Assembly (NCBI GenBank): GCA_022641835.1
Contig: CP048724.1
Span: 62,001 to 126,000, forward strand
Source: Petasospora fabianii
Taxonomy: Eukaryota > Ascomycota > Saccharomycetes > Phaffomycetales > Wickerhamomycetaceae
Direction of reading: 5' to 3'
DNA: 64,000 nucleotides
The notes beneath the pieces were generated by a model, which was not told where the DNA came from, made no database searches, and was given only the letters and a program-made list of their open reading frames with translations. Shown here one piece after another: positions 39,292 to 47,922 of the stretch. Both the position numbers and the translations under genes were made by a program. Every line of letters begins with the position of its first letter. Position 1 is the first letter of the stretch.

Positions 39292-39906
39292 TTACCTGAC
39301 GGACTTTAGTGTTGTTCAATTAAAAAGACGGGGAATTCGGATCGGGTGAGCGTGCTCAAAGGGATGAAGTGAACAAGCGAACAAGGTGTAACAAACGTCG
39401 ACGAAGATAAGTGTGGAGGGTAAAATTAGGGGAAATTTCACGTTTTAATTTATGCCACAGCACGAGGAGGAGATGTCTGGATGTACAATTTTCATATCAA
39501 GTGCCGAGACTTTTTATTAGTGGCTATGTCCAATAATTGGATGGCGAATCAATATAAATTGTGTGTATGTGTGTGTTACCTGTAGGTAAACTGTATCTTT
39601 AAGCCTTTCAATTGCTATCTGTACTAACAATACCAGCAAACTAAGGTAAAAGTAACGAATATCTACAGCGACGCAGACCTTAGTTAGGGAGGAGTCGCCC
39701 CTCTCCAGGCACTAACTTCCCCCTCGTGCGCGAACCACACGATCGTAGCAAATTTTGGAATCGCCTCGCGGTGCCGACGCGTCTGTGAAATGTGTAAATT
39801 GGCCACCTTTTACTGTGCCTGCCACACACACACACACACACACACACACTTTCTCTCTCTATCATTTCTTGTTTGTTAAGCACCAACCGGTATCTACCTT
39901 ATTACC
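39292..39906. promoter_or_regulatory. Divergent MAM3/NAP1 region with MCB site
   Basis: This 615 bp region holds a single ACGCGT at 39777-39782, 125 bp upstream of the NAP1 ATG, a candidate MBF site. A CA microsatellite follows. No gene or RNA family is seen. Confidence 0.4.
39823..39849. repeat. (CA)13 microsatellite in the NAP1 5' flank
   Basis: An uninterrupted CA dinucleotide run of about 13.5 units ends 57 bp before the NAP1 start codon, probably inside the 5' leader, where length changes could affect expression. Confidence 0.9.
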
Positions 39907-41178
39907 ATGTCCGAGCCTATTAGAAAGAAGGTCAACCAGCTGGCTTCAGCTCCTACCCCACAGAACACTCCGGCCTCAGTGACGAACTCGTTCCTTAAGA
40001 GCAACCCGCTTAAGGAGATGCCATCCACTATTGATGAGGAGGCTGAGATTAAGAGAAACTTGTCTAGTAATCCGGCTTTCCTCTCTATGATCCAAGGTAA
40101 GCTTGGAACCCTTGTTGGTAGAGACAGTGGTTACGTTGACACTTTGTCTCCAAAGGTGAAGAACAGGATCTATTCCTTGAAGGCTGTTCAGAAGGAACAG
40201 ATGAAGTTGGAGGATGCATTCCATAAGGAGTTGCTTGAGTTGGAGAAGAAGTACTTGAAGAAGTATCAACCGTTGTATCAGCACAGAAGTGAGATCATTA
40301 ACGGTTCCGTCGAACCTACCGAGGAGGAGGTTGAGACTGGTAAGCAAATTGAGAAGGAGCTTGAAGGTGATGATGAAGATGAGGCTGATGAAGAACAAGA
40401 GGAGAATAAGGAAGATGATGAAAAGGATGAAGTTAAAGGTATTCCAGACTTTTGGCTTACCGCTTTGGAGAATCTCACATACGTTTCACGGACTATAACA
40501 GAAAGAGATAGTGAAGTGTTGGGATACCTTAAGGATATTAGATTGGAATACTTGTCCCAACCTGGTTTTAAGTTAATCTTTGAATTCAGAGAGAACCCAT
40601 TCTTTAAGAATACTATTTTGTCCAAGACATATTATTATCAAGAGGAACTTGGTTATTCTGGTGATTTCATCTATGATCACGCTGAAGGTGATGAGATCAA
40701 GTGGGTTTCTAACAAGGAGAACGTTACCATTAGCATTGAGAGAAGAAGACAGAGAAACAAACAGACTCAACAGACAAGAACCATTGAGAAGGCTACACCA
40801 GTGGATTCTTTCTTTAACTTTTTTGATCCACCAAAGGCACCAGCTGAAGAAGGTGAAGGTGAAGATGATGAGGATGAATTTGATGAAGAGGAGCTTGAAG
40901 CTAGATTAGCTTTGGATTATCAGCTTGGTGAAGAGATCAAGGATAAGTTGATTCCAAGAGCTATTGATTGGTTTACTGGTACCGCTGTTGGTATGGAAGG
41001 TGAAGAATTTGATGAGGATGAATATGGTGAGTTTGATGAGGAGGATGACGAGGATGAAGATGAAGATGACGATGACGACGACGACGATGATGATGATGAA
41101 GATGATGATGATGAAGATGACGATGATGCTAAGGCTGGTAAGAAGGGTAAACAGCCTCCTGAGTGTCAGCAGTCTTGA
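39907..41178 (+). CDS. NAP1: Nucleosome assembly protein Nap1
   Basis: H2A-H2B histone chaperone that also takes part in mitotic bud growth control. The 423-residue protein has the NAP domain from about residue 75: a long dimerisation helix with NRIYSLKAVQKEQMKLEDAFHKE, LEKKYLKKYQPLY, the acidic insertion, then IPDFWLTALEN and ISERDSEVL-like ITERDSEVLGYLKDI. The IEWK-type segment reads EGDEIKWVSNKEN, and SFFNFFDPP is intact. The C-terminus is an Asp/Glu run of about 50 residues, with a short basic end KKGKQ. ATG context is TTACCATGTCC. Confidence 0.96.
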   Translation: MSEPIRKKVNQLASAPTPQNTPASVTNSFLKSNPLKEMPSTIDEEAEIKRNLSSNPAFLSMIQGKLGTLVGRDSGYVDTLSPKVKNRIYSLKAVQKEQMKLEDAFHKELLELEKKYLKKYQPLYQHRSEIINGSVEPTEEEVETGKQIEKELEGDDEDEADEEQEENKEDDEKDEVKGIPDFWLTALENLTYVSRTITERDSEVLGYLKDIRLEYLSQPGFKLIFEFRENPFFKNTILSKTYYYQEELGYSGDFIYDHAEGDEIKWVSNKENVTISIERRRQRNKQTQQTRTIEKATPVDSFFNFFDPPKAPAEEGEGEDDEDEFDEEELEARLALDYQLGEEIKDKLIPRAIDWFTGTAVGMEGEEFDEDEYGEFDEEDDEDEDEDDDDDDDDDDDEDDDDEDDDDAKAGKKGKQPPECQQS

Positions 41179-41220
41179 TAAAATTCAATTACTCATATAT
41201 GAAAATTGGTTTTGTAAAGC

Positions 41221-41240
41221 GCATCGCATCGCATCGCATC
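41221..41240. repeat. GCATC pentanucleotide tandem repeat (4 copies)
   Basis: Four perfect copies of GCATC lie in the NAP1 3' flank, 43 bp after the stop codon. Confidence 0.9.
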
Positions 41241-41766
41241 ATTTGTCTGAGGGGGGATCTCACTGATTTCTTTCAGCTCATTTTTATACTCTTAGTTTGG
41301 TATTTTCAATATTTACTCTTGTTTTTGATCCATGTTTTGCTTTGATATTGTAGTTGTGTATTGCTTACTTCATACGCAAGTGAAAGAATAAAGAATAGTT
41401 AAGACGCAGCCAAGAAACCATGATCGCGTAAAATCTGGTGTAACCACTCCGAGGCGCATGAGTCTAACGGTTTCCATAGCTATTGGGATATTTATTTGAA
41501 CAATTGTTTCTCTGATAAGCTTCATTTCTTGTATTTTATGGTACTAAATAGGTGTTAAAGTATCATTGAATATGAAATAACATGTGCAAACGGATCTTTG
41601 ATTCGAATAAGCCGAGGTGTTATAAAAGGAGCAGCTCGATGCGTGTCCCTTTTATAGCAAGACGGCGCGCCACTCGTAACTGAGGTGTTCAGTTAAGGCG
41701 AGAATTGACCATTCATTAGATGTAAACTATCGTGGGAAAAACCAAAAAAAAAACACAATGAGTTCT

Positions 41767-41791
41767 ATTAGTGAAGGTATCCTTCACTAAT
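41767..41791. repeat. Perfect 11-bp inverted repeat with 3-nt loop
   Basis: ATTAGTGAAGG and its exact complement CCTTCACTAAT are separated by TAT. A run of A lies about 10 bp before the stem. It could be a hairpin in RNA or a dyad site for a dimeric protein. Confidence 0.7.
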
Positions 41792-42321
41792 GACCATCTG
41801 AAAGAAGAATAAAAGACATCATTTGAATCCAAAGATGCCCGAGAGAGAATAAAACGTCATAATCGATGGGCATGGGCATCACCCATCGCGAAGGGCAAAG
41901 TATAAAGTCATGTGGTGTCTGGAAGATGTGGGTGGGGTGGGCGTAGCGGAAGACAAGTTATCAAAATACCGGTTGAAAATATTGATTTGTGTTTTTGTGT
42001 TTTTACAAATACATAGGTTAATAGGCTATTTAAAATTTAATCTATTAGTAAACTAAATCTACACTCATCACCCTACTAGAACCACATCCAACAAACTCAT
42101 GTTACTCTATGCCTCGGCCCCTCTCTCTCTCCGTGGCCGTATCATTTCTTTTTAGGCGGTTGCGTTTCGCGCTTTCTCACCGTGACGTTCGTTCCCTTTT
42201 GAGCGGGAAGAAAGGAATGGGAAAAGACGGGAAACTAAGTGGTGAGAGACAGTGTGTCACCAGGTTTCCTAACGTCATCTTTTTACCACAGCGCTAAGGC
42301 TCCACCAAAGTAAAAGCGACG

Positions 42322-44088
42322 ATGAACAACTTGGACATCGCACCGCTGATCATTGCGTCTGACGACGAACAACAACATCAACAACAACAGCATCAGCACC
42401 AGCAACAGTACCAACATAACCAAACTGCCGCCTCAACCGCTGTTACCGCTGGACTTACCGCTGGACTTACCGCTGGACTTACCGCTGGACCTGCTGTTAG
42501 AGAAAGAGATAAAGACAAACACGCTGATCCACATAAGAGTCCCTCATCTCTTTCATTAGCCTCTGTTGCCTCTTCAGAGTCACACTCAAAGTCTCTGTTT
42601 AAGGGAAAGTTACGTATCCTTGGGAATAAGGATAAGAAGGATAGAGATAGAGACTCTAACCGCCTTACGCCCAACACTTCAAAGAGTTCTATCTTCTCAT
42701 CAAAAGTGTCTTCACGTTCTCCAACAATGATTAATCCAAGTCCACAGATCTCTCATGATAATGTTCATTCTGATCCAAAGAAGAAACCGCTCAAATTGAA
42801 GCGTTTCTTTAAGAAGATTGCCCCACATAAAGATCATCATCACCATCATCATCATCGCGATGAGAATAATAACAACTCTACCACTGGCAGTTGTCAAGGG
42901 TCACCAGCTTCGATGACTTCATCTCGTCAACATGATAACAAAGTGGCTCAGCCACAGACAAAGGCCAAGTCATCCATAGCCAAGTTCCTTAACCAACTTT
43001 CACCTTCGCAATCCGTTCAAACAACAGGGAATTCAAAGTTGCTCTTTGGTACGGATAACGCATCCGAACTCATTGATAAGTATGGAATCCCAGGGAAAGT
43101 GTTGGGAGAAGGTGCTGGTGGTTCCGTTAGTGTTGTAAAGAGAAGTGATGGAAAGCTTTATGCAGTGAAGAAGTTCAGACCAAAGAATGAACGTGAAACT
43201 GAAGCAGATTATCAGAAAAAAGTTACAAGTGAGTTTTGCATTGGATCAACGCTTCATCATCAAAATGTCATTGATACACTGGATATGCTTCAAGAAGGAA
43301 TGAATTTCCTCGTTGTAATGGAATTTGCCCCATACGATTTTTTCACCATTGTCATGAGTGGATTGATGACAAAGCATGAAATTTACTGTTGCTTCAGACA
43401 AATCGTTAATGGTACAGCCTATTTACACTCAATGGGTTTGGCTCATCGTGATCTCAAATTGGATAATTGTGTTGTCATGGAGAATGGTATCATTAAACTC
43501 GTTGATTTTGGTTCTGCAGTTGTGTTCAAGTATCCATACGAAACTGAAATTGTTAAAGCTAAAGGTGTTGTTGGTTCAGATCCTTACTTAGCCCCTGAGG
43601 TACTTGTGGAGAAGTACTACGATCCACGTCCACTAGATATCTGGTCAATTGCAATCATGTTCTGTTGTATGACTTTGAGACGGTTTCCTTGGAAGGCTCC
43701 AAAGCAGACGGATAATTCTTTCAAGTTATTCGCAATGAAGCCAGAGCCAAATCCAGAAAATCCAGAACACAAGTCTCGTTCCAGAGGTCCATACAGATTA
43801 CTTAGATTACTTCCACATGCATCAAGACCATTGATTGGTAAGATGCTAGAGTTGAAACCAGAGGATCGTGCCACCATGGAGGATGTTTTGAATGATGAAT
43901 GGCTTCAGTCCATTGAAGTTTGTCAAGTTGATGCAGAGGAACACCTTATCAACCCTCCACAGACGCATAAGCATCATTTGGTTACTGAGGAGGAACTCAA
44001 TGAATTAGAGAAGCAACGCCAGGAGAAGAAGAAACGAAATGAGGTTAAGCAAAAGGAAGCTGCTCAGTCTGTTAAAGTTGAAGGTTGA
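42322..44088 (+). CDS. SAT4: Ser/Thr protein kinase Sat4/Hal4
   Basis: Kinase of the fungal Npr1/Hal4/Hal5 group that stabilises the Trk potassium transporter and other permeases. The 588-residue protein has a long disordered N-terminus with Gln and His runs and a Thr-Ala-Gly-Leu repeat. The kinase domain spans about 255-535. Motifs seen are [18 protein letters not shown] (Lys), [14 protein letters not shown] and DPYLAPEVL, all intact. The insertion [25 protein letters not shown]-like [17 protein letters not shown] before the C-lobe end is typical of the group. The length is close to S. cerevisiae Sat4 (603). The Lys/Glu-rich tail ends KVEG. Confidence 0.92.
   Translation: MNNLDIAPLIIASDDEQQHQQQQHQHQQQYQHNQTAASTAVTAGLTAGLTAGLTAGPAVRERDKDKHADPHKSPSSLSLASVASSESHSKSLFKGKLRILGNKDKKDRDRDSNRLTPNTSKSSIFSSKVSSRSPTMINPSPQISHDNVHSDPKKKPLKLKRFFKKIAPHKDHHHHHHHRDENNNNSTTGSCQGSPASMTSSRQHDNKVAQPQTKAKSSIAKFLNQLSPSQSVQTTGNSKLLFGTDNASELIDKYGIPGKVLGEGAGGSVSVVKRSDGKLYAVKKFRPKNERETEADYQKKVTSEFCIGSTLHHQNVIDTLDMLQEGMNFLVVMEFAPYDFFTIVMSGLMTKHEIYCCFRQIVNGTAYLHSMGLAHRDLKLDNCVVMENGIIKLVDFGSAVVFKYPYETEIVKAKGVVGSDPYLAPEVLVEKYYDPRPLDIWSIAIMFCCMTLRRFPWKAPKQTDNSFKLFAMKPEPNPENPEHKSRSRGPYRLLRLLPHASRPLIGKMLELKPEDRATMEDVLNDEWLQSIEVCQVDAEEHLINPPQTHKHHLVTEEELNELEKQRQEKKKRNEVKQKEAAQSVKVEG
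42445..42490. repeat. 12-bp tandem repeat in SAT4
   Basis: Almost four exact copies of ACCGCTGGACTT encode a repeating Thr-Ala-Gly-Leu in the disordered N-terminal region of the kinase. Confidence 0.92.
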
Positions 44089-44642
44089 CCCTTCAATTAT
44101 ATCGCTCTTATTGGCTGCACATCTCTCTAATGCCCTCATTTCTATGTTTCACGATGATGACCCCCAACCCATTCCCCACAAATCCCTAAACCACTCTTTT
44201 CTTTCCTCCATGCCATATACAATAGTTACTGACACATCCGCATCGATACTTACAACACATGAAACATTTTCTCTTTTTGATTTGCACCTTTGATTCGCAT
44301 GTCCCCTTCTCTATATCCACAGTTTTAACATCACACAATCTTCTTTTCAGGGATCTTCATGACTAACACGACGTTTGGGTCAAATTAACAACAGCTATAC
44401 CGTTGTCTTTTTTCATGCTGGATTTAATGGGTCTCTGTATATATTGTATATCGAAAGAAGCCTTTATGATGATATACTGGTTCTTCTGTAATGTAGGAAT
44501 ACCTACAAAAACTTATAAGCTAAGCGACTCATACAGAGTGCGATGAGGACGAAGACTTGCGCCTAATGAGGAAAAAAATCTGGGGACCGACACCGTCACG
44601 ACAACACATCGTACAATTATCAACGCATCAACATATCACACA
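44089..44642. promoter_or_regulatory. SAT4 3' flank and OAR1-like promoter
   Basis: This 554 bp gap contains an exact PAC-type GCGATGAG octamer at 44540-44547, 96 bp before the reductase ATG. No other gene is visible. Confidence 0.35.
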
Positions 44643-45362
44643 ATGCCCCTACTAGCCAACAAGACAGCACTCGTCACTGGAGCTTCACGTGGCCTCGGTC
44701 TCGCCATCTCCAAAGAGCTTGCTTCTCTCGGTGCAAGCGTCATAATGCTCGCCCGCAACTCGGACCTCCTTTCTCAAAACCTCAGCAACCTCCCCATTCG
44801 TAACGCATCACAGGAACATCATACAATCACATGTGACCTTCGAGATCTTTCATCTATCCCAAATGCCATATCTCAGCCATTTGTGAAAAATACAAGCATC
44901 TTGATCAATTGTGCCGGAATCTCTCAGAACTCGCTTCTCCTTCGAACATCACCACAGGCAATCGAGGACCTCATCACAACTAATCTTACAGCACCAATCA
45001 TACTTACTCGACACATGACTAAGCATCTCATATCAAACCATCCTGCAAACGTGGTAAACATATCTTCAGTGCTTGGTTTGAAAGGAACACGAGGAACATC
45101 GGTATATGCTGCAACGAAAGCTGGAGTAGTTGGTTTCACCAAGTCATTAGCGATGGAACTAGGACCAAAAAAAGTCAGGTGTAACTGTATATCCCCCGGT
45201 CTTGTCACAGAGACTGAAATGGGTAGAGGATTGGTGTATGAAACTGCTATGGGGGATGAAGGGGTGCCAGTAAGGGATGTTGTTAGGGCCGTTCTTGGTG
45301 TGTTGCAGAATGAGAGTGTTACGGGGCATAACTTAGTTGTTGATAGAGGATTTTTATGTTGA
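44643..45362 (+). CDS. OAR1: Short-chain reductase, probable mitochondrial 3-oxoacyl-ACP reductase
   Basis: Classical SDR of 239 residues. It shows the NAD(P) loop TGASRGLG (residues 13-20), the NCAG motif, a conserved Ser in NVVNISSVLG and the catalytic YAATK. The segment SQNSLLLRTS...NLTAPIILTRHM resembles Oar1 and its animal counterpart CBR4, components of type II fatty-acid synthesis that supplies lipoate precursors in mitochondria. It is shorter than S. cerevisiae Oar1 (278) and the N-terminus (MPLLANKTALVTG) has little of a presequence, so the assignment is probable and not certain. The 31 bp to the convergent gene at 45394 is very short. Confidence 0.75.
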   Translation: MPLLANKTALVTGASRGLGLAISKELASLGASVIMLARNSDLLSQNLSNLPIRNASQEHHTITCDLRDLSSIPNAISQPFVKNTSILINCAGISQNSLLLRTSPQAIEDLITTNLTAPIILTRHMTKHLISNHPANVVNISSVLGLKGTRGTSVYAATKAGVVGFTKSLAMELGPKKVRCNCISPGLVTETEMGRGLVYETAMGDEGVPVRDVVRAVLGVLQNESVTGHNLVVDRGFLC

Positions 45363-45393
45363 TGGGTGTTCATTATTCATTAAAAGAAGTGGC

Positions 45394-46857
45394 TTATATA
45401 AGGTCACCAGTTGAGATCTTGGATCTGCGGTATTGTGTTGTAGTTCTCCATTGTTGACTGAGGAGGAGAGATTCATCTGACTTCACTTTGGTAAAACGGA
45501 TAAAACTTGGGGTGATCTTATAACTTGGCTTAAAGATTGTACGAAGTATGACTTTTGTTGATGCTGAAATCGGCGGTGGTGCCCTGGATTGTGTCATGAA
45601 GAGCTTGATAATCTGTAAGACTGGAATAAGCGACCTATATCCTCTCTTGCAAGAATGGAAGACGCTGGTTAGGAACCTGAGATTGTGACGGTTTCGTGGA
45701 TGCACAAAACTTGCAAATTTTGATAACAGTTCAATGATATCATGTTGTTCCGGTTTCAGTGTGTGAAGGGATTCTACCAACGAGTGTGTGTTCTCCATGT
45801 GGATACATCTTTCCTCAATCATCCAAGCAATGATGCTGAGACACTCTAGGTAAACGGTACCATGATGTTTTCGAATTAACCTTAACGTAGTCTGAATTTT
45901 ATCAGTGGTCAGTGGTTGCTTTGATACGGCAAGTCTCTTTAATATTTCCATTTCAAGGCCCTTGTATCCACAGCCATCAGCAAGTTCTTTCAAATGATCA
46001 ATTTGTGGGAACAGGTCTGTGTCAGTCTCTTGCACAAAGAGGTCAATGACAGTACGAGGGATGTTATACAACATTGCCCATTCGACAAGAAGGTCTAAAA
46101 CCTCATGCACCAAGGGACACTCTGCCATAAAGTAACCAAGTGCATGGCCCAACATAACCCACTTGCGACATAGTACCACATGAGCCTCTTCGTATAAATC
46201 TAGTACTTGAGCCCCTTGGGGTGGATATTTGTCCTCGATGTTCTTAATCTCCTTGTCCCTGACACCGATGTAAATACCAAGTTTGAATGCACACTTTAAC
46301 CTCAAACTGGTATGTGGAGTTGATGCTTCTTCTTCTTCTTCTTCATCATCATCATTGTTCCAATGGGTAGAGAAAAGCTCCGTTAAGTGGGTCATGATAT
46401 CCTCTAGCTGCTTCCAGGTCTCATCGTTGTATATGACCTTTCTCAAGTTCCACGAGTCAAGAGCATCAAGTTCTCGATCTGTCAGAGAGAATGAGATGTC
46501 AAAGTCCGGATCACTATACTGCTGCTTCTTGTCCAAAACTTTCCGACGCTTATAACTCTTCTTACACTTTCTGTAACTGATGACATTATCCTCAACGTTG
46601 AGACTCCGGTCCGCAGCTGAGTCAATGTAGTCACAACAATCTTCACTATCACTTTCACTGCCACTATCACTACCATTGTCATTGTCACTTTGCTCTTCAC
46701 CAAAGGAACCAGGCGTTTGCGAAACTGGACTGGAGGAATCGTCTCGATATACTGGAAAGTTCACATAATGGGCCTTGAATGCTGTGATCTTGGACTTGAG
46801 AGGCCGCAATGCCCTATGACACCTTGCGGTTGTCCACTCTGTCCTCCTGTTGCTCAT
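45394..46857 (-). CDS. Acidic helical protein, possibly Rrn11-like Pol I core factor
   Basis: A 487-residue protein I do not firmly recognise. It starts MSNRRTEWTTARCHRALRPL, has a Ser/Asp/Glu-rich segment at about 55-85, a basic cluster KCKKSYKRRK near 100 and an acidic run DDDEEEEEEA near 175. The last 300 residues are helical in a TPR-like manner. Size (Rrn11 of S. cerevisiae has 507 residues), the acidic N-terminal third and helical C-terminal part would fit the Rrn11 subunit of the RNA polymerase I core factor, and the nearby RRPE/PAC-like sites would suit a ribosome-synthesis gene. This identity is a guess of low weight. The existence of the gene itself is well supported by its open frame and composition. 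Confidence 0.72.
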   Translation of the reverse strand: MSNRRTEWTTARCHRALRPLKSKITAFKAHYVNFPVYRDDSSSPVSQTPGSFGEEQSDNDNGSDSGSESDSEDCCDYIDSAADRSLNVEDNVISYRKCKKSYKRRKVLDKKQQYSDPDFDISFSLTDRELDALDSWNLRKVIYNDETWKQLEDIMTHLTELFSTHWNNDDDEEEEEEASTPHTSLRLKCAFKLGIYIGVRDKEIKNIEDKYPPQGAQVLDLYEEAHVVLCRKWVMLGHALGYFMAECPLVHEVLDLLVEWAMLYNIPRTVIDLFVQETDTDLFPQIDHLKELADGCGYKGLEMEILKRLAVSKQPLTTDKIQTTLRLIRKHHGTVYLECLSIIAWMIEERCIHMENTHSLVESLHTLKPEQHDIIELLSKFASFVHPRNRHNLRFLTSVFHSCKRGYRSLIPVLQIIKLFMTQSRAPPPISASTKVILRTIFKPSYKITPSFIRFTKVKSDESLLLSQQWRTTTQYRRSKISTGDLI

Positions 46858-46974
46858 CAGTTGCTCTAAGCTTCTATGTTTTGAGCGTCAGCAGAGTGAA
46901 TTGTTAGGGACCATGAAGTAGATAAACCAATACAAATAGAAATGCAAGTCTATTCGATCCCGCAAACCAAAACA

Positions 46975-47003
46975 TCCCGATTAGGCACATTACCTAATTG
47001 GGA
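46975..47003. promoter_or_regulatory. Large dyad in the TMA19 divergent promoter
   Basis: TCCCGATTAGG and CCTAATTGGGA form an inverted repeat with 10 of 11 complementary positions (the exception is a G/T pair) around a 7-bp spacer. It lies near the middle of the 275 bp divergent region, just upstream of a T-rich tract. It may bind a dimeric factor acting on both genes. Confidence 0.5.
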
Positions 47004-47010
47004 TTGATCC

Positions 47011-47070
47011 ATGTTTTTTTTTTCTTTTTTTTTTTCTTTCGCGCATGTGCCCAAAAATTTTTCGCTCATC
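47011..47070 (+). promoter_or_regulatory. T-tract plus RRPE/PAC-like sites before TMA19
   Basis: A poly(T) tract broken by single C residues (about 47013-47039), then AAAAATTTTTC (RRPE-like) and GCTCATC (partial PAC, reverse orientation) within the next 30 bp. Such poly(dT) tracts are common in yeast genes of the translation machinery. Confidence 0.45.
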
Positions 47071-47132
47071 TGTGCTTCACCAGCACTGTTCAGACACTTT
47101 TGAAGGTCCTTGTAATCCATCCATACTTCACA

Positions 47133-47846
47133 ATGATTATTTACACTGTACGTATGGTTTGAATGTGGTCTGAGTGTTCAATTTTCTACTATCGTTTTTG
47201 TGATGTTAGGTATTCTTGATGTTGGATTTGATCCATTCATTATAGGTACTTGCGGCATTCGAAGAGTAGTAGTGACAGGGAGAGGTTATCACCACCCTGT
47301 CAATGTGCACATTCACCAATTGTGTTCAGGAACTCATCACTAACAAGCGTTCTACAGGATCTTATCTCTGGTGACGAGCTTTTGTCCGACGCTTACGACC
47401 TTAAGTTGGTTGACGGTGTCATCTACGAGGCTGACTGTCAGATGGTTACCGTTGGTGACAATGATATCGACATTGGTGCCAACCCATCTGCTGAGGGTGG
47501 TGACGATGACGTTGAAAACACCGCTGAGACCGTCAACAACGTTGTCTACTCCTTCCGTCTCCAGCAGACTCAGTTTGACAAGAAGTCCTTCTTGACTTAC
47601 ATTAAGGGTTACATGAAGACCATCAAGGCTAAGCTTCAGGAGACCAACCCAGATGAGGTTGAGACTTTCGAGAAGGGTGCCATGGCCTACGTTAAGAAGG
47701 TTGTTGGTTCTTTCAAGGACTGGGACTTCTACACTGGTGAGTCTATGGACCCAGATGCCATGTTGGTTCTCCTCAACTACAGAGAGGACGGTACCACCCC
47801 ATACGTTGCCATCTGGAAGCATGGTGTCAAGGCTCAGAAGATCTAA
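47133..47846 (+). CDS. TMA19: Translationally controlled tumour protein homologue (spliced)
   Basis: TCTP-family protein associated with ribosomes; 167 residues, exactly the length in S. cerevisiae. Exon 1 (47133-47147) encodes only MIIYT and exon 2 (47358-47846) continues DLISGDELLSDAYDL, matching the family start. Conserved segments are YEADCQMVTVGD, YSFRLQQTQFDKKSF and GAMAYVKKV, then DWDFYTGESMDPDAMLVLLN. Without the intron the frame has no family-like start, so splicing is needed. Codon usage is strongly biased (TTC, AAG, GGT, GTT), as expected for very high expression. It shares a 275 bp divergent region with the gene at 45394-46857. Confidence 0.96.
47148..47357 (+). other. TMA19 intron, 210 nt
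   Basis: The donor is GTACGT, the branch CACTAAC (47338-47344) and the acceptor CTACAG. It is phase 0 and follows a five-codon exon. It is the longest intron in the window. I could not find matched C/D or H/ACA boxes that would prove an intronic snoRNA. Confidence 0.93.
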
Positions 47847-47922
47847 GTTGTCTTTTACGGTTTTTTGACATTTTTTAATTCTATGCTGTTCATTATTTGG
47901 TAAAATGCCATTCTTCTCTCTT

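Larger units (their letters stand above)
41179..42321. other. 1.14 kb intergenic region with inverted and tandem repeats
   Basis: Between NAP1 and SAT4. It contains four tandem GCATC units (41221-41240), an inverted pair TATAAAAGG / CCTTTTATA (41621-41629 and 41648-41656) and a perfect 11-bp hairpin at 41767-41791. E2F/SCB-like TTTCGCGC lies near 42163. No gene, tRNA or known ncRNA is recognised. Confidence 0.4.

Noticed and set aside
39800-39822. U5 snRNA loop-like CCTTTTAC
   Set aside because: The match is short, has no Sm site or stem around it, and lies in the NAP1 5' flank.
47148-47357. snoRNA inside the TMA19 intron
   Set aside because: GTGATGTTA resembles a C box, but no matched D box with a closing stem was found.
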